This document shows, in pieces, positions 28,390 through 37,250 of a DNA stretch of 64,000 nucleotides. A model generated the notes under the pieces. The model did not search any database and was not told the origin of the DNA. It was given only the letters and a program-made list of their open reading frames with translations. Each line of letters begins with the position of its first letter. The first letter of the stretch is position 1. The position numbers and the translations under genes were made by a program. This DNA is from Pontibaca salina (lineage in GTDB: Bacteria > Pseudomonadota > Alphaproteobacteria > Rhodobacterales > Rhodobacteraceae): NCBI RefSeq assembly GCF_016307205.1, contig NZ_JAEIJD010000002.1:186001-250000 (forward strand). The letters are read 5' to 3'.

Positions 28390-29286
28390 ATGGATCCGCA
28401 TTGGGACGATCTGAAGGTCTTTCTCGCCGTGGCGCGCGCGGAAAGCCTGTCGGGCGCGGGGCGAGTGTTAAAGCTTGACCCAGCGACCGTGGGGCGGCGG
28501 ATTGCGCGGCTGGAAAATGCGCTGGCGGTATCGGTTTTCGTGAAATCACCCCAAGGCTATGCACTGAGTGCGGCCGGTGAGCGGTTGTTGTCCCATATCG
28601 AATCAGCCGAACAGTCGGTGCGTGCGGCAACCGATGCGCTGGCCGGACCAAGCGAGAGTTTATCAGGCGCGATTCGGATCGGTGCGCCGGATGGCTGCGC
28701 CAATTACGCGCTGCCGCAGGTCTGCGCTGCCATTGCGGCAGAAAATCCGGATCTTGATATCCAGATCGTCGCGCAGCCCCGCGTGGTCAACCTGTCACGG
28801 CGCGAGGCCGATATGGCGATCACGGTCAGCCCACCAACTGCAGGGCGGCTGCTGGTGCACAAGATCACCGATTATCATTTGAATCTGGTCGCCGCGCAGA
28901 GCTATTTGCGCGCCCGCCCGCCGATCAAGACGCTGGACGATCTGCGCGGGCATCGAATGATCGGCTATATCCCGGACATGATTTTCGACGCTGAGCTGGA
29001 CTATCTGGCCGATCTCGGGGTCGAACGCGTGCCGCTGGCGTCGAACTCTGTGCCGGTGCAATTGAACTTGGCGGCGCAGGGTGCCGGGTTGTGCGTGGCG
29101 CATGCGTTCGCGCTGCCCAGCCACCCGCAATTGCGCAAGCTGCTGGCGGATCAGATCACACTAACACGCGCATTTTATCTGGTGCGCCACCAAGGCGATC
29201 AGCGCAGCGCGCGGCTGAACCGATTTGCCGATGCGATCAGCGGCGGGCTGCGGAACGAAGTGATGCAACTGGAGCGGCTGACTTGA
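28390..29286 (+). CDS. LysR family transcriptional regulator
   Basis: LysR-type regulator, 298 residues, with an N-terminal winged helix-turn-helix (WDDLKVFLAVARAESLSGAGRVLKLDPATVGRRIARLE) and a C-terminal LysR substrate domain. It diverges from mmsA with about 105 bases between starts, the usual arrangement for a LysR regulator and its target, so it may respond to a valine-breakdown intermediate. The intergenic stretch holds AT-rich repeats of the form TTGCAAAAA and TTTTGCATTTTCGCAAGG that could contain its T-N11-A site. The ligand is unknown. Confidence 0.85.
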   Translation: MDPHWDDLKVFLAVARAESLSGAGRVLKLDPATVGRRIARLENALAVSVFVKSPQGYALSAAGERLLSHIESAEQSVRAATDALAGPSESLSGAIRIGAPDGCANYALPQVCAAIAAENPDLDIQIVAQPRVVNLSRREADMAITVSPPTAGRLLVHKITDYHLNLVAAQSYLRARPPIKTLDDLRGHRMIGYIPDMIFDAELDYLADLGVERVPLASNSVPVQLNLAAQGAGLCVAHAFALPSHPQLRKLLADQITLTRAFYLVRHQGDQRSARLNRFADAISGGLRNEVMQLERLT

Positions 29287-29346
29287 CTTTCCACCTTGTT
29301 GCGGTGACCATCTTTCTGGCGAAAGAATATTGCGGAGGCGCCAACC

Positions 29347-29781
29347 ATGCTGATCCAACAGATACTCAAAACGAAGGCCCTCAAAGGGGTGGTGACCATT
29401 AAGCCCGACGCCACCGTTTCAGAAGCGGCGGGGCGACTGACCGAACATCGTATCGGATCGATCGTGGTGTCTGAGGATGGGAGTTCTGTGCTTGGCATCT
29501 TGTCCGAGCGTGACATTGTGCGCGAATTGGCCAAATCCGGCGGGGGGTGCCTGACTTACCCGGTGCGCGACTATATGACGACCCAGGTCCAGACCTGCAC
29601 CATTCAGAGCAAGGCGCAGGAACTGATGGCGCGCATGACGCAGGGGCGGTTTCGTCACATGCCAGTGGTCGATGGCGACAAGATGATTGGCATTGTCAGT
29701 ATCGGCGACGTAGTCAAGGCTCAACTGTCTGAGCTATCGATGGAAAAAGAGGCATTGACCAGCATGATAATGGGACATTGA
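29347..29781 (+). CDS. CBS domain protein
   Basis: A 144-residue protein made almost entirely of one pair of CBS domains, a module that often binds adenine nucleotides. The first CBS starts near residue 8 (KGVVTIKPDATVSEAAGRLTEHRIGSIVV) and the second near 75 (VRDYMTTQVQTCTIQSKAQELMARMTQGRFRHMPVVDG). GILSERDIVRELA and GIVSIGDVVKAQL end each repeat. A GCGGAGGCG Shine-Dalgarno precedes the ATG. No catalytic domain is attached, so it is likely a stand-alone sensor or regulator with an unknown partner. Confidence 0.9.
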   Translation: MLIQQILKTKALKGVVTIKPDATVSEAAGRLTEHRIGSIVVSEDGSSVLGILSERDIVRELAKSGGGCLTYPVRDYMTTQVQTCTIQSKAQELMARMTQGRFRHMPVVDGDKMIGIVSIGDVVKAQLSELSMEKEALTSMIMGH

Positions 29782-29896
29782 TGACGCCAGCGTGACGCAA
29801 ACGCCGCTGGGCCGATAAATTCCGGGATCATGACTTGATCGCTGGGGGCGCTTGTGTTTGCTTGTGACGCATTATCCGATACCCAAGGAAAACGTA

Positions 29897-30394
29897 ATGC
29901 GCATCGGCCTTTATCCCGGAACATTCGACCCCATAACACTGGGGCACATCGATATTATCCGACGTGCTGCCATTTTGGTGGATCGGCTGGTGATCGGCGT
30001 GGCCATCAACCGCGATAAGGGACCGCTGTTTTCGCTCGAAGAGCGTGTTGCCATGATTGAGGCCGAATGCGCCAAATTGACCGAACAGACCGGCAGCGAG
30101 ATCGTCGCGCATCCGTTCGAGAACCTGTTGATCGACTGCGCCAATGATGTCGGGGCGCAGGTCATTCTGCGCGGCCTCCGCGCAGTGGCAGATTTCGAAT
30201 ATGAATACCAGATGGTTGGCATGAACCGGATGCTGGATAACAATATCGAAACCGTGTTCCTGATGGCCGATGCCAAGCATCAAGCGATTGCCAGCAAACT
30301 GGTCAAGGAAATCGCACGGCTGGACGGCGACGTGAGCAAATTCGTGACACCTGCCGTGAACGACGCGCTACTTGAACGGCTGGGGAAACGTTAG
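29897..30394 (+). CDS. coaD: phosphopantetheine adenylyltransferase
   Basis: Makes dephospho-CoA from 4'-phosphopantetheine and ATP, the penultimate step of CoA synthesis. At 165 residues with YPGTFDPITLGHIDIIRRA (TxxxH nucleotidyltransferase motif) at the start, RGLRAVADFEYEYQM in the middle and a C-terminal ISS-like segment replaced by KFVTPAVNDAL, it fits CoaD. The start at 29897 was chosen for its AAGGAAA Shine-Dalgarno. Its stop overlaps the stop region of a small gene on the other strand by four bases. Confidence 0.95.
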   Translation: MRIGLYPGTFDPITLGHIDIIRRAAILVDRLVIGVAINRDKGPLFSLEERVAMIEAECAKLTEQTGSEIVAHPFENLLIDCANDVGAQVILRGLRAVADFEYEYQMVGMNRMLDNNIETVFLMADAKHQAIASKLVKEIARLDGDVSKFVTPAVNDALLERLGKR

Positions 30395-30534
30395 CGCCAG
30401 AATGCCAACCATTCGATCAAATCGAATATGCGTTTGCCCAGAAAAACCATGTGTTGCGACCCGAAAAGGATCAGGTCTGTCGCTGCAAGGGCAGTAATCA
30501 AGAAACCCAGAACCAGAGCGATGGGATTGGTCAT
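30391..30534 (-). CDS. small membrane protein, 47 residues
   Basis: A 47-residue frame with an ATG preceded by GAGGG at good spacing (GATGAGGGCCGT). The sequence MTNPIALVLGFLITALAATD begins a hydrophobic helix of about 20 residues, followed by ILFGSQHMVFLGKRIFDLIEWLAFWR. That is one membrane helix and an amphipathic, aromatic-rich tail. It lies 74 bases downstream of gapA on the same strand and may be co-transcribed. Function unknown. The composition and ribosome-binding site make it a real gene rather than chance. Confidence 0.6.
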   Translation of the reverse strand: MTNPIALVLGFLITALAATDLILFGSQHMVFLGKRIFDLIEWLAFWR

Positions 30535-30608
30535 ACGGCCCTCATCGGGAAACCAGATCTGCCCGATCGCGCAAACGGGACCGGGCAGGGGAGCAAATCG
30601 GCTGATAA

Positions 30609-31613
30609 TCAGCCGTTGAGCCGGCCCATGGCTACCGCAAGATCGGCCATGCGCACCGAAAAGCCCCATTCGTTGTCATACCATGCCAGCACCCGCACCA
30701 AGCGGCCATCGACGACGCGGGTCTGGTCGGGGGCGAAAATGCTGCTTTCATCGGTATGATTGAAATCGACCGAAACTTTGGGAACGGGATCATAGGCCAT
30801 CACCCGCCCCATCGGCCCCTTGACCGCGTCGGCCACGGCGGCATTGATCTCCTCGACCGTGACATCGCGCCCCGCGCGGAAGGTCAGATCAACCGCCGAG
30901 ACGTTGGGCGTTGGCACCCGGATAGCAGAGCCGTCCAGCCGCCCTTTGAGATTGGGTAGCACCTCGCCCAAGGCCTTGGCGGCACCGGTGCTGGTGGGGA
31001 TCATCGACATCGCTGCCGCACGGGCGCGATAAAGATCGCTATGGCGGCGGTCGAGCGTGGGCTGGTCTCCGGTATAGGCGTGGATCGTGGTCATGATACC
31101 GTGCTCGATCCCGACGGCATCGTCCAGTACTTTGGCCAGTGGGGCCAAACAGTTGGTCGTGCACGACCCGTTCGATACCAACGTGTCGCCCTTTTCCAGC
31201 GTGTCGTCATTGACGCCGAACACAATGGTTTTCTGCACATTCTTGGCCGGGGCTGAGATCAGTATCGATCCGGCGCCGCGCTCGAGATGCACATTGGCCT
31301 TGTCTCCGTCGTTGAACTGACCGGTGCATTCCAGCACGACGTCACAGCCCGACCAGTCAAGCTCAGCCGGATCATAGGTCGAAAACATTTCGATTTCGCC
31401 CCGGCCCAGATCGAGCGTACCTTCACCGACCTTGATCTCGCCGGGAAAGCGGCCATGGACGCTGTCGTAACGCAGCAAATGCGCCGCCGTTTCCAGCGGT
31501 CCGGTGGCGTTAGCTTTGACCACGCGAATATCGTCGCGCCCGCTTTGCGCGATATGGGACAGGGTGCATCGGCCGATACGGCCAAATCCGTTGATTCCGA
31601 CATTGATGGTCAT
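30609..31613 (-). CDS. gapA: glyceraldehyde-3-phosphate dehydrogenase
   Basis: Glycolytic/gluconeogenic GAPDH, 334 residues. The NAD motif VGINGFGRIGRC opens the protein and the catalytic cysteine is in SNGSCTTNCLAPLAKV. RARAAAMSMIPTSTGAAKA and the C-terminal WYDNEWGFSVRM are standard. The start MTINVGING was chosen because GGAGAAAG precedes it; a further-upstream ATG at 31649 adds 12 unlike residues. A short palindrome (GGCTGAT-A-ATCAGCC, 30600-30614) covers the stop codon. The gene lies near tkt, also on the minus strand; the two are separated by a plus-strand DUF808 gene. Confidence 0.95.
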   Translation of the reverse strand: MTINVGINGFGRIGRCTLSHIAQSGRDDIRVVKANATGPLETAAHLLRYDSVHGRFPGEIKVGEGTLDLGRGEIEMFSTYDPAELDWSGCDVVLECTGQFNDGDKANVHLERGAGSILISAPAKNVQKTIVFGVNDDTLEKGDTLVSNGSCTTNCLAPLAKVLDDAVGIEHGIMTTIHAYTGDQPTLDRRHSDLYRARAAAMSMIPTSTGAAKALGEVLPNLKGRLDGSAIRVPTPNVSAVDLTFRAGRDVTVEEINAAVADAVKGPMGRVMAYDPVPKVSVDFNHTDESSIFAPDQTRVVDGRLVRVLAWYDNEWGFSVRMADLAVAMGRLNG

Positions 31614-31751
31614 GGTCACTTTCTCCGCTGAACCGGGTTTACGCTGCATATAACCGCACCCGCCCTATATAAAAAGGGAGGAAACGTCGTATTATGAGCC
31701 TGTTAGCGCAAACCCGACGCGGTTGCGCTGAAGCTCAGGCACGACAAGGTG

Positions 31752-31787
31752 CAAAAACCGTTTCCACTTTTGCAGATGCGCTCTAGA
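31752..31787. repeat. possible dispersed intergenic element
   Basis: Intergenic segment upstream of the DUF808 gene containing AAAACCGTTTCCACTTTTGC followed by ATGCGCTCTAGA. From memory it resembles short sequences seen repeatedly in alphaproteobacterial intergenic regions, around ACCGGTTTCCACTTTT and GCGCTCTAG. Only one copy is seen in this window, so the repeat nature is unproven. Confidence 0.25.
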
Positions 31788-31819
31788 TTTTGTGAGAGCC
31801 GTGCAAGAAAGGACGCCCG

Positions 31820-32785
31820 ATGAGCGGATTGCTAGCCTTGCTGGATGACGTTGCGGGCATCGCCAAGGTGGCGGCGGCCTCGGTTGATGATGTGGCAGGG
31901 CAGGCTGCCAAGGCCGGGTCCAAGGCGGCAGGGGCAGTGATCGATGACGCGGCCGTGACGCCGAAATACCTGCATGGTTTCGCGCCGGCGCGCGAATTGC
32001 CAATCGTCTGGCGCATTGCCAAAGGCTCGTTCAAGAACAAGCTGATTTATTTGCTGCCGGTTGCGCTGCTTCTGTCATCCTTCGCACCATGGGCGATTGC
32101 GCCGCTATTGATGCTGGGCGGCGCCTATCTGTGTTTCGAGGGGGCGGAGAAAATCGCGCATTCGATGTTCCCCCAGTCCCACGACAAGCAGGAAGCCCAG
32201 AGGGAGCCGCAAGATCCAGCGCATCTTGAGGAAGAAAAGGCCTCAGGCGCGATCAAGACCGATTTTATTCTGTCCGCCGAGATCATGACCATCGCGCTGT
32301 CCGAGATTCCCCACAGTACGGTCTGGATGGACGCGGCGACGCTGGCGGTGGTCGGTATCGGCATCACGGTGGTGGTCTATGGCAGTGTCGCCCTGATCGT
32401 GAAGGCCGATGACATGGGGTTGTTGATGGCCGAGCAGGGACGGTTTTCGCTGACACGGCAGGTCGGACGCGGCGTGGTCAAGGCAATGCCGGGCCTGTTG
32501 AAGCTGCTGACGATCGTGGGCACCGCGGCGATGCTCTGGGTTGGCGGATCGATCATCGTGCACGGGCTGGAACAGATGGGGTTCGGCTGGCTGGGCCATC
32601 AGATCCACGATCTGGCGGCGGCTTTGGCTAAGGGCATCTCGGCGCAGTTGCACGGCTTGGTGCAGTGGCTCAGCACAGCGGCAATGGATGGGCTGCTAGG
32701 CGTGGTACTGGGATTTGCGCTGATCCCGCTTGCCAAGGGCGTGATCACGCCGATCTGGCAGAAGATGGTTGCGGTCTTTCCATGA
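31820..32785 (+). CDS. DUF808 family membrane protein (YedI-type)
   Basis: A 321-residue membrane protein of the DUF808/YedI family, function unknown. The start MSGLLALLDDVAGIAKVAAASVDDVAGQAA is the strongly conserved N-terminal signature, followed by DDAAVTPKYLHGFAPARELPIVWRIAKGS. Then come several transmembrane segments and GLLMAEQGRFSLTRQVGRGVVKAMP. It stands alone between gapA and tkt, which are on the other strand, and ends one base before a terminator hairpin. Confidence 0.9.
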   Translation: MSGLLALLDDVAGIAKVAAASVDDVAGQAAKAGSKAAGAVIDDAAVTPKYLHGFAPARELPIVWRIAKGSFKNKLIYLLPVALLLSSFAPWAIAPLLMLGGAYLCFEGAEKIAHSMFPQSHDKQEAQREPQDPAHLEEEKASGAIKTDFILSAEIMTIALSEIPHSTVWMDAATLAVVGIGITVVVYGSVALIVKADDMGLLMAEQGRFSLTRQVGRGVVKAMPGLLKLLTIVGTAAMLWVGGSIIVHGLEQMGFGWLGHQIHDLAAALAKGISAQLHGLVQWLSTAAMDGLLGVVLGFALIPLAKGVITPIWQKMVAVFP

Positions 32786-32812
32786 TGAAAGGCGGGATCA
32801 GCCCGCCTTTCA
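32786..32812. terminator. bidirectional terminator hairpin
   Basis: TGAAAGGCGGG (32786-32796) pairs perfectly over 11 bases with CCCGCCTTTCA (32802-32812), loop ATCAG. It lies between the convergent DUF808 and tkt genes and is almost symmetric, so it can end transcripts in both directions. No T-run follows, but TTTC/GAAA at the stem base gives a short U-tract either way. Confidence 0.75.
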
Positions 32813-32848
32813 TCGGCTTGTATCATAGGGGGCGCGTGGCGTTGCCGT

Positions 32849-34867
32849 TCAGCCCAGAAGCGACTTCACCTGTTCGATGACCGCATCGGCGGTAATGCCG
32901 AAATGTTCGAACAACTCGCCCGCCGGAGCCGACGCGCCGAAGCTGTCCATGCCGATAAAGGCAGCTTTGGCCTCGCGTCCCCGTTCGCCCAGAAGCCAGC
33001 GATCCCAGCCTTGGCGCACCGCCGCCTCGATTCCGACGCGCACCGGACCAGCGGGCAGAACCCGCCTGCGATAGCTTTCGTCCTGCTGTGCAAACAGTTC
33101 CATACAGGGCATGGAGACGACACGGGTGCCGATACCTTCTTCCTGCAACGCTTCGCGCGCAGCCAGAGCGACTTCTACCTCGGAGCCGGTGGCGATCAGG
33201 ATCGCCTGTCGTTTGCCTTCAGCCTCGGCCAGCACATAGGCGCCTTGCGCGGTCAGGTTCTTGCTTTTGTGCTCCGTGCGCACCGTCGCCACCCCTTGCC
33301 GGGTCAGCGACAATACCGAAGGTGTGCTTTTCGATGTCAGCGCCAGTTCCCATGCCTCGGCGGTTTCGATCGTGTCGGCGGGGCGGAACACATAGGTATT
33401 GGGCGTCGCGCGCGACATCGCCAGATGCTCCACCGGCTGGTGCGTCGGACCATCTTCGCCCAGACCGATGCTGTCATGGGTCATCACGAATACTGTCGGG
33501 ACTTCCATCAGGGCGGCCAGGCGCATCGCGGGGCGGGCGTAATCGGTAAAGCACATGAAGGTGCCGCCATAGGGGCGCACGCCCCCATGCAAGGCCATGC
33601 CATTCATTGCTGCAGCCATACCGTGTTCGCGGATGCCGTAATGGATGTAGCGCCCCTTGCGGTTGTCCACATCGAACACGCCCAGATCCGCGGTCTGGGT
33701 ATTGTTCGATCCGGTCAGGTCGGCACTGCCGCCGACGGTTTCGGGCATGATCGGATTGACCACTTCCAGCACTTTTTCTGAACTTGCCCGTGTCGCCAGT
33801 TTCGGCGCGGATTCGCTCATCTGCTTTTTCAGCGCGCGGATCGTTGCTGTCAGGCGCTTGGGCGCCTCGCCGGACTGCGCGCGGTTGAACGCGTCGCGTT
33901 TGCGATCCGACAGGTCGGCGACCCTGTTTTCCCATTCCTCGCGTGCTGCTGCACCGCGGTTGCCGATCTCTTCCCACGCCGTCTTGACGTCAGAGGGAAT
34001 TTCGAAGGGGCCGTATTTCCAGCCATAGGCTTCCTTGGCATCGAGCAATTGCTGATCGTCGGTCAGCGCGCCGTGCCCCTTTGGGGTGTCCTGCGCTGCA
34101 TGCCCAAGCGCGATATGTGTCTTGCAGGCGATCATCACCGGCTTGTCACCTCTGCGCGCGCGGGTCAGCGCATCGTCAATCTGGGTGGGATCGTGGCCGT
34201 CGATCTCGATCACGTCCCATCCGGCAGCGCGGAAGCGCGTCGGCTGGTCGGTCACATCGGCCAGATCTACAGGGCCGTCGATAGTGATGTTGTTGTTATC
34301 CCACATCAAGATCAGGCGGCTCAGCTTTTGGCGACCGGCAAGAGTGATCGCCTCTTGACTGATGCCTTCCATCAGGCAACCGTCGCCAGCCATCACATAG
34401 GTGAAGTGGTCAACGATCTTGCGACCATGGCGGGCGCGCTGGATTTCTTCGGCAATGGCAAAACCCACCGCATTGGCGAGGCCTTGGCCCAGCGGGCCGG
34501 TCGTGGTCTCGATACCGCGGGCGAGAAAGTTTTCGGGGTGGCCGGCGGTCTTGGCACCGAGCTGGCGAAAGTTACGGATTTCATCCAGCGTGATGTCGGG
34601 ATTGCCGGTCAGGTAGAGCAGCGAATAAAGCAGCATCGACCCGTGACCAGCCGACAGGATGAACCGGTCGCGGTCGGGCCAGTCGGGCGCCGAAGCGTCG
34701 AATTTCAGATGTTTCTCGAACAGCACTGTGGCGACATCGGCCATGCCCATCGGCATGCCGGAGTGACCGGACTTCGCGGCGTGAACCGCATCCAGTGTCA
34801 AGGCACGGATGGCGGTGGCCTTGAACCAGTGATCGGGGTTTGCATTGCGCAGGGTGGTGAGATCCAC
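32849..34867 (-). CDS. tkt: transketolase
   Basis: TPP-dependent transfer of two-carbon ketol units in the pentose phosphate pathway. 672 residues: an N-terminal TPP-binding domain with [13 protein letters not shown] and [10 protein letters not shown], a pyrimidine-binding domain with [15 protein letters not shown] and [21 protein letters not shown], and a C-terminal domain. GTG is taken as the start at 34867 because GGAAGCG lies upstream and family similarity begins at once ([13 protein letters not shown]). A good promoter (TTGAAC-N16-TATTCA) lies about 40 bases upstream. Confidence 0.95.
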   Translation of the reverse strand: MDLTTLRNANPDHWFKATAIRALTLDAVHAAKSGHSGMPMGMADVATVLFEKHLKFDASAPDWPDRDRFILSAGHGSMLLYSLLYLTGNPDITLDEIRNFRQLGAKTAGHPENFLARGIETTTGPLGQGLANAVGFAIAEEIQRARHGRKIVDHFTYVMAGDGCLMEGISQEAITLAGRQKLSRLILMWDNNNITIDGPVDLADVTDQPTRFRAAGWDVIEIDGHDPTQIDDALTRARRGDKPVMIACKTHIALGHAAQDTPKGHGALTDDQQLLDAKEAYGWKYGPFEIPSDVKTAWEEIGNRGAAAREEWENRVADLSDRKRDAFNRAQSGEAPKRLTATIRALKKQMSESAPKLATRASSEKVLEVVNPIMPETVGGSADLTGSNNTQTADLGVFDVDNRKGRYIHYGIREHGMAAAMNGMALHGGVRPYGGTFMCFTDYARPAMRLAALMEVPTVFVMTHDSIGLGEDGPTHQPVEHLAMSRATPNTYVFRPADTIETAEAWELALTSKSTPSVLSLTRQGVATVRTEHKSKNLTAQGAYVLAEAEGKRQAILIATGSEVEVALAAREALQEEGIGTRVVSMPCMELFAQQDESYRRRVLPAGPVRVGIEAAVRQGWDRWLLGERGREAKAAFIGMDSFGASAPAGELFEHFGITADAVIEQVKSLLG

Positions 34868-34905
34868 GGATCGCTTCCTTTCGGGTTTATCCGGCTTACG
34901 CCCGC

Positions 34906-34933
34906 TGAATACCAGCCAGCTTTTAAAGTTCAA
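34906..34933 (-). promoter_or_regulatory. putative sigma-70-type promoter of tkt
   Basis: On the minus strand TTGAAC (34928-34933), 16 bases and TATTCA (34906-34911) precede tkt by about 40 bases. Three and more matches to each consensus hexamer and the right spacing support it, though no start site is known. Confidence 0.45.
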
Positions 34934-35112
34934 GCGCAAGGCGCGGGCGAAAGGTCGCCGGGATGAGGGCTTTGACCCAAGTGGTTGAAAGCAAAGGGGA
35001 GACATTTTAAACAATGAATGGTTACACTGGGGCGATCACGGGACGCGGCGAATCGCGAACCATGCGAGGGCATCGACACATCCGGGACGAACCGCAGAAG
35101 GAAGGTAACGGG

Positions 35113-35673
35113 ATGAGCGAAATCGACGACATGCAGCGGCGGATCATGGCTGCACTGCAACGGATCGGCTCGGGGATTGAGACGCTGGCGGCGCGGTCAG
35201 AGGTACCGCCTAAACCTGTCGATCAGGGGCCATCCGCGGGACAATCGGCACTGGAAGAAGCGCTCGAAGAAGAGAAGCTGGCAAATGCCCAGCTTGAAGA
35301 GCGTTTGCGCACGCTCAGGGCTCGCCACGCCGAAGAAATTGCCGCGTTACATGCGACCGAGGATGACGGTGCCGATTGGGACAAGCTGCGCGCCGAACTC
35401 GATGCTCAGCAAGATGCGATGGCTGGGCTTGACAAGGAACTTCAGCGGCTGCGCCAGGCCAACGATCAGTTACGTGACAGCAACGAAGCACTGCGCCGGG
35501 CCAATGAGACCAGCGTCGGGGCGCCTGAGTTGATTAACAAGGCACTTGAGGCTGAAATTGAAGGGTTGCGCGCTGCTCGCGCCACCGATCTGGCCGAGGC
35601 AAACGCCGTGCTGGCCAAGCTGGAACCATTGTTGGCAGGCGCTCCAAACCTGCCGGAAGGAGAGGAGCTTTAG
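35113..35673 (+). CDS. coiled-coil protein upstream of zapA
   Basis: A 186-residue protein, glutamate/leucine/arginine-rich with long predicted coiled coil from about residue 50 to 165 (LEEALEEEKLANAQLEERLRTLRARHAEEI onward, then LDKELQRLRQANDQLRDSNEALRRANE). No catalytic motif is seen. It ends exactly one base before the ATG of zapA, so the two are co-transcribed and probably linked to cell division. The start was taken at MSEIDDM for its GAAGGTAACGGG Shine-Dalgarno; an upstream in-frame ATG at 35014 adds 33 unlike residues. Function is inferred only from context. Confidence 0.75.
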   Translation: MSEIDDMQRRIMAALQRIGSGIETLAARSEVPPKPVDQGPSAGQSALEEALEEEKLANAQLEERLRTLRARHAEEIAALHATEDDGADWDKLRAELDAQQDAMAGLDKELQRLRQANDQLRDSNEALRRANETSVGAPELINKALEAEIEGLRAARATDLAEANAVLAKLEPLLAGAPNLPEGEEL

Positions 35674-36069
35674 ATGCCTGAAGTCACCATTCAGATCGGC
35701 GGACGCGAATTTGAAGTTTCCTGTCAGGACGGCGAAGAACCTTATCTGGAGGCCGCTGCGAAAATTTTGGACAGCAAGGCGCAGGCTTTGTCCGAACAAA
35801 TTGGCCGGATCCCCGAAACGCGCATGTTGCTGATGGCTGGACTGTTGTTGGCCGACCGGACGTCCAACGCTGAAGCGCGCATCAAGGAAGTGGAGGCGCA
35901 ACTGGCTCAACGCGAGGCCGAACTGCATCGTCTTCGCTCGGCTCCAGCCCCCGAACCCACCCGCGTCGAAGTGCCGGTGGTACCCTCTGAAGTGACCGAT
36001 ACATTGGCAGAGCTGGCCGCACGGGCCGAGGCGCTGGCCGCCTCGGTCGAGGAAAAAGCGAAAACCTGA
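35674..36069 (+). CDS. zapA: cell division protein ZapA
   Basis: Small FtsZ-ring-associated protein that crosslinks FtsZ filaments. At 131 residues it has the ZapA fold: VTIQIGGREFEVSCQDGEEPYLEAAAKILDSKA, then a long C-terminal coiled coil (RMLLMAGLLLADRTSNAEARIKEVEAQLAQREAELHRL) and an alanine-rich tail. Translation is tightly coupled with the preceding coiled-coil gene (TAG immediately followed by ATG). In many bacteria 6S RNA follows zapA, but here only 27 bases separate zapA from the next gene. Confidence 0.9.
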   Translation: MPEVTIQIGGREFEVSCQDGEEPYLEAAAKILDSKAQALSEQIGRIPETRMLLMAGLLLADRTSNAEARIKEVEAQLAQREAELHRLRSAPAPEPTRVEVPVVPSEVTDTLAELAARAEALAASVEEKAKT

Positions 36070-36096
36070 ACCCTTCGACTGACCAGAGGCAAGCCC

Positions 36097-36447
36097 ATGA
36101 AATATCTGCAAAGAACCTTTGTTGGATGCATTCTGGCGCTGACTGCATCCGTTGCAAATGCGGAAACTATTTCAATGACCTATATTTGCGAACGTGGCGT
36201 CGAAGTGCCGGTCATCTACGTTAACCCGTCACACGGGGATGATCCTGCGCTCGCAATCCTGATGGCAGAAGGGCAGTTGGTCCGGCTGAAGCAGGAGGTC
36301 TCGGCTTCGGGGGCGCGCTATGGCTGGCCTGCGGATGGATCATCCTACGAATGGTGGGAACATCAGGGCACGGCCATGCTGAATTGGATCGACGGTGAAA
36401 CCGACGAATCATCGCCAATTTACAGGGCCTGCACGCCGCAAGAGTAG
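36097..36447 (+). CDS. MliC-like lysozyme inhibitor
   Basis: Small secreted protein (116 residues) with a signal peptide (MKYLQRTFVGCILALTASVANA, cleavage probably after ANA) and an MliC-type inhibitor domain. The family pattern is visible as MTYICERGVEVPVIYVN (strand with the conserved cysteine), QEVSASGARYGW (SGxxY motif that enters the lysozyme active site) and YEWWEHQGTAMLNW. The cysteine near the C-terminus (YRACTPQE) probably pairs with C in YICE. No lipobox is evident, so it is likely periplasmic rather than a lipoprotein. Confidence 0.75.
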   Translation: MKYLQRTFVGCILALTASVANAETISMTYICERGVEVPVIYVNPSHGDDPALAILMAEGQLVRLKQEVSASGARYGWPADGSSYEWWEHQGTAMLNWIDGETDESSPIYRACTPQE

Positions 36448-36524
36448 CGGCGATCACATCAGATTTCTCAAAAATAGCCGGGGCAGGCTAATCGCCCCAG
36501 CTTTTACTATGCGAAAACAAAGGT

Positions 36525-36887
36525 TTAGCTGTTCGCTTCGCGGATTTTATCGGCAGCTTCCTTGTTATAGGCCACGCCTTTATCGTCAAACAGCGTGTCC
36601 AGCTCGCCGGAAATTGTCATCTCGGTAACAATGTCGCAGCCACCGATAAACTCGCCCTTGACGTAAAGCTGGGGGATGGTTGGCCAGTCGGAATAATCCT
36701 TGATGCCCTGCCGGATATTCTCGTCGGAAAGCACGTTGATATCCGAAAACTGCACGCCCATGTAATTCAGCACACCGGCCACACGGGATGAAAACCCGCA
36801 TTGTGGCATTTCCTTGGTGCCTTTCATGTACAGCACCACATCATTGGATTTGACGGTTTCGTCAATCTGGGTCTTTGCGTCAGTCAT
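36525..36887 (-). CDS. grxD: monothiol glutaredoxin Grx4 (GrxD)
   Basis: CGFS-type glutaredoxin that binds and passes [2Fe-2S] clusters. The active cysteine is C30 in MPQCGFSSRVAGVL. DYSDWPTIPQLYVKGEFIGGCDIVTEM is the conserved thioredoxin-fold core. Length (120) is standard. A bolA-family gene lies 40 bases upstream on the same strand; Grx4 and BolA proteins form [2Fe-2S]-bridged complexes, so the pair is likely a functional unit, as in many alphaproteobacteria. Confidence 0.95.
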   Translation of the reverse strand: MTDAKTQIDETVKSNDVVLYMKGTKEMPQCGFSSRVAGVLNYMGVQFSDINVLSDENIRQGIKDYSDWPTIPQLYVKGEFIGGCDIVTEMTISGELDTLFDDKGVAYNKEAADKIREANS

Positions 36888-36927
36888 CTTGCGTATCCTT
36901 ACGATTTTAGTGCGGATTCGAGGAGTG

Positions 36928-37170
36928 TCAGTCTGGAGCCTTGGTCGTCAGTGCCAGCGCATGCAGTTCGCCTTGGGGGCCGTCCATCTTGCCCTGAAGC
37001 GCGGCATAGACCGCACGTTGTTGTTGCACGCGATTCTGGCCGCGAAAGCTTTCGTCGATAACTTCGGCGGCGAAATGGTTTCCGTCGCCGGCAAGGTCGG
37101 TGATCGTCACCTTTGCGTCGGGAAAACTGGCGCGGATCAGGTTCTCGATTTCTTGGGCTTCCATGGCCAT
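36928..37170 (-). CDS. BolA family protein
   Basis: An 80-residue BolA/IbaG-type protein. IENLIRASFPDAKVTITDLAGDGNHFAAEVIDESFRGQNRVQQQRAVYAAL covers the single domain, including the conserved NHF and RVxQQRxVYxAL segments; a histidine in HF is a likely iron-sulfur ligand. The ATG at 37170 follows GAGGAGAGT; a second in-frame ATG at 37164 is possible. It is probably expressed with grxD, the usual partner. Confidence 0.92.
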   Translation of the reverse strand: MAMEAQEIENLIRASFPDAKVTITDLAGDGNHFAAEVIDESFRGQNRVQQQRAVYAALQGKMDGPQGELHALALTTKAPD

Positions 37171-37250
37171 GGGTGCACTCTCCTCATAGTCTGCCCCAGA
37201 TGTAGGCCGCGCCAGCGCGGGCTACAAGGGCAGGGGGCTTGCTGCCGGTG

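Noticed and set aside
36069-36097. 6S RNA after zapA
   Set aside because: Only 27 bases separate zapA from the next gene, too little for 6S RNA.
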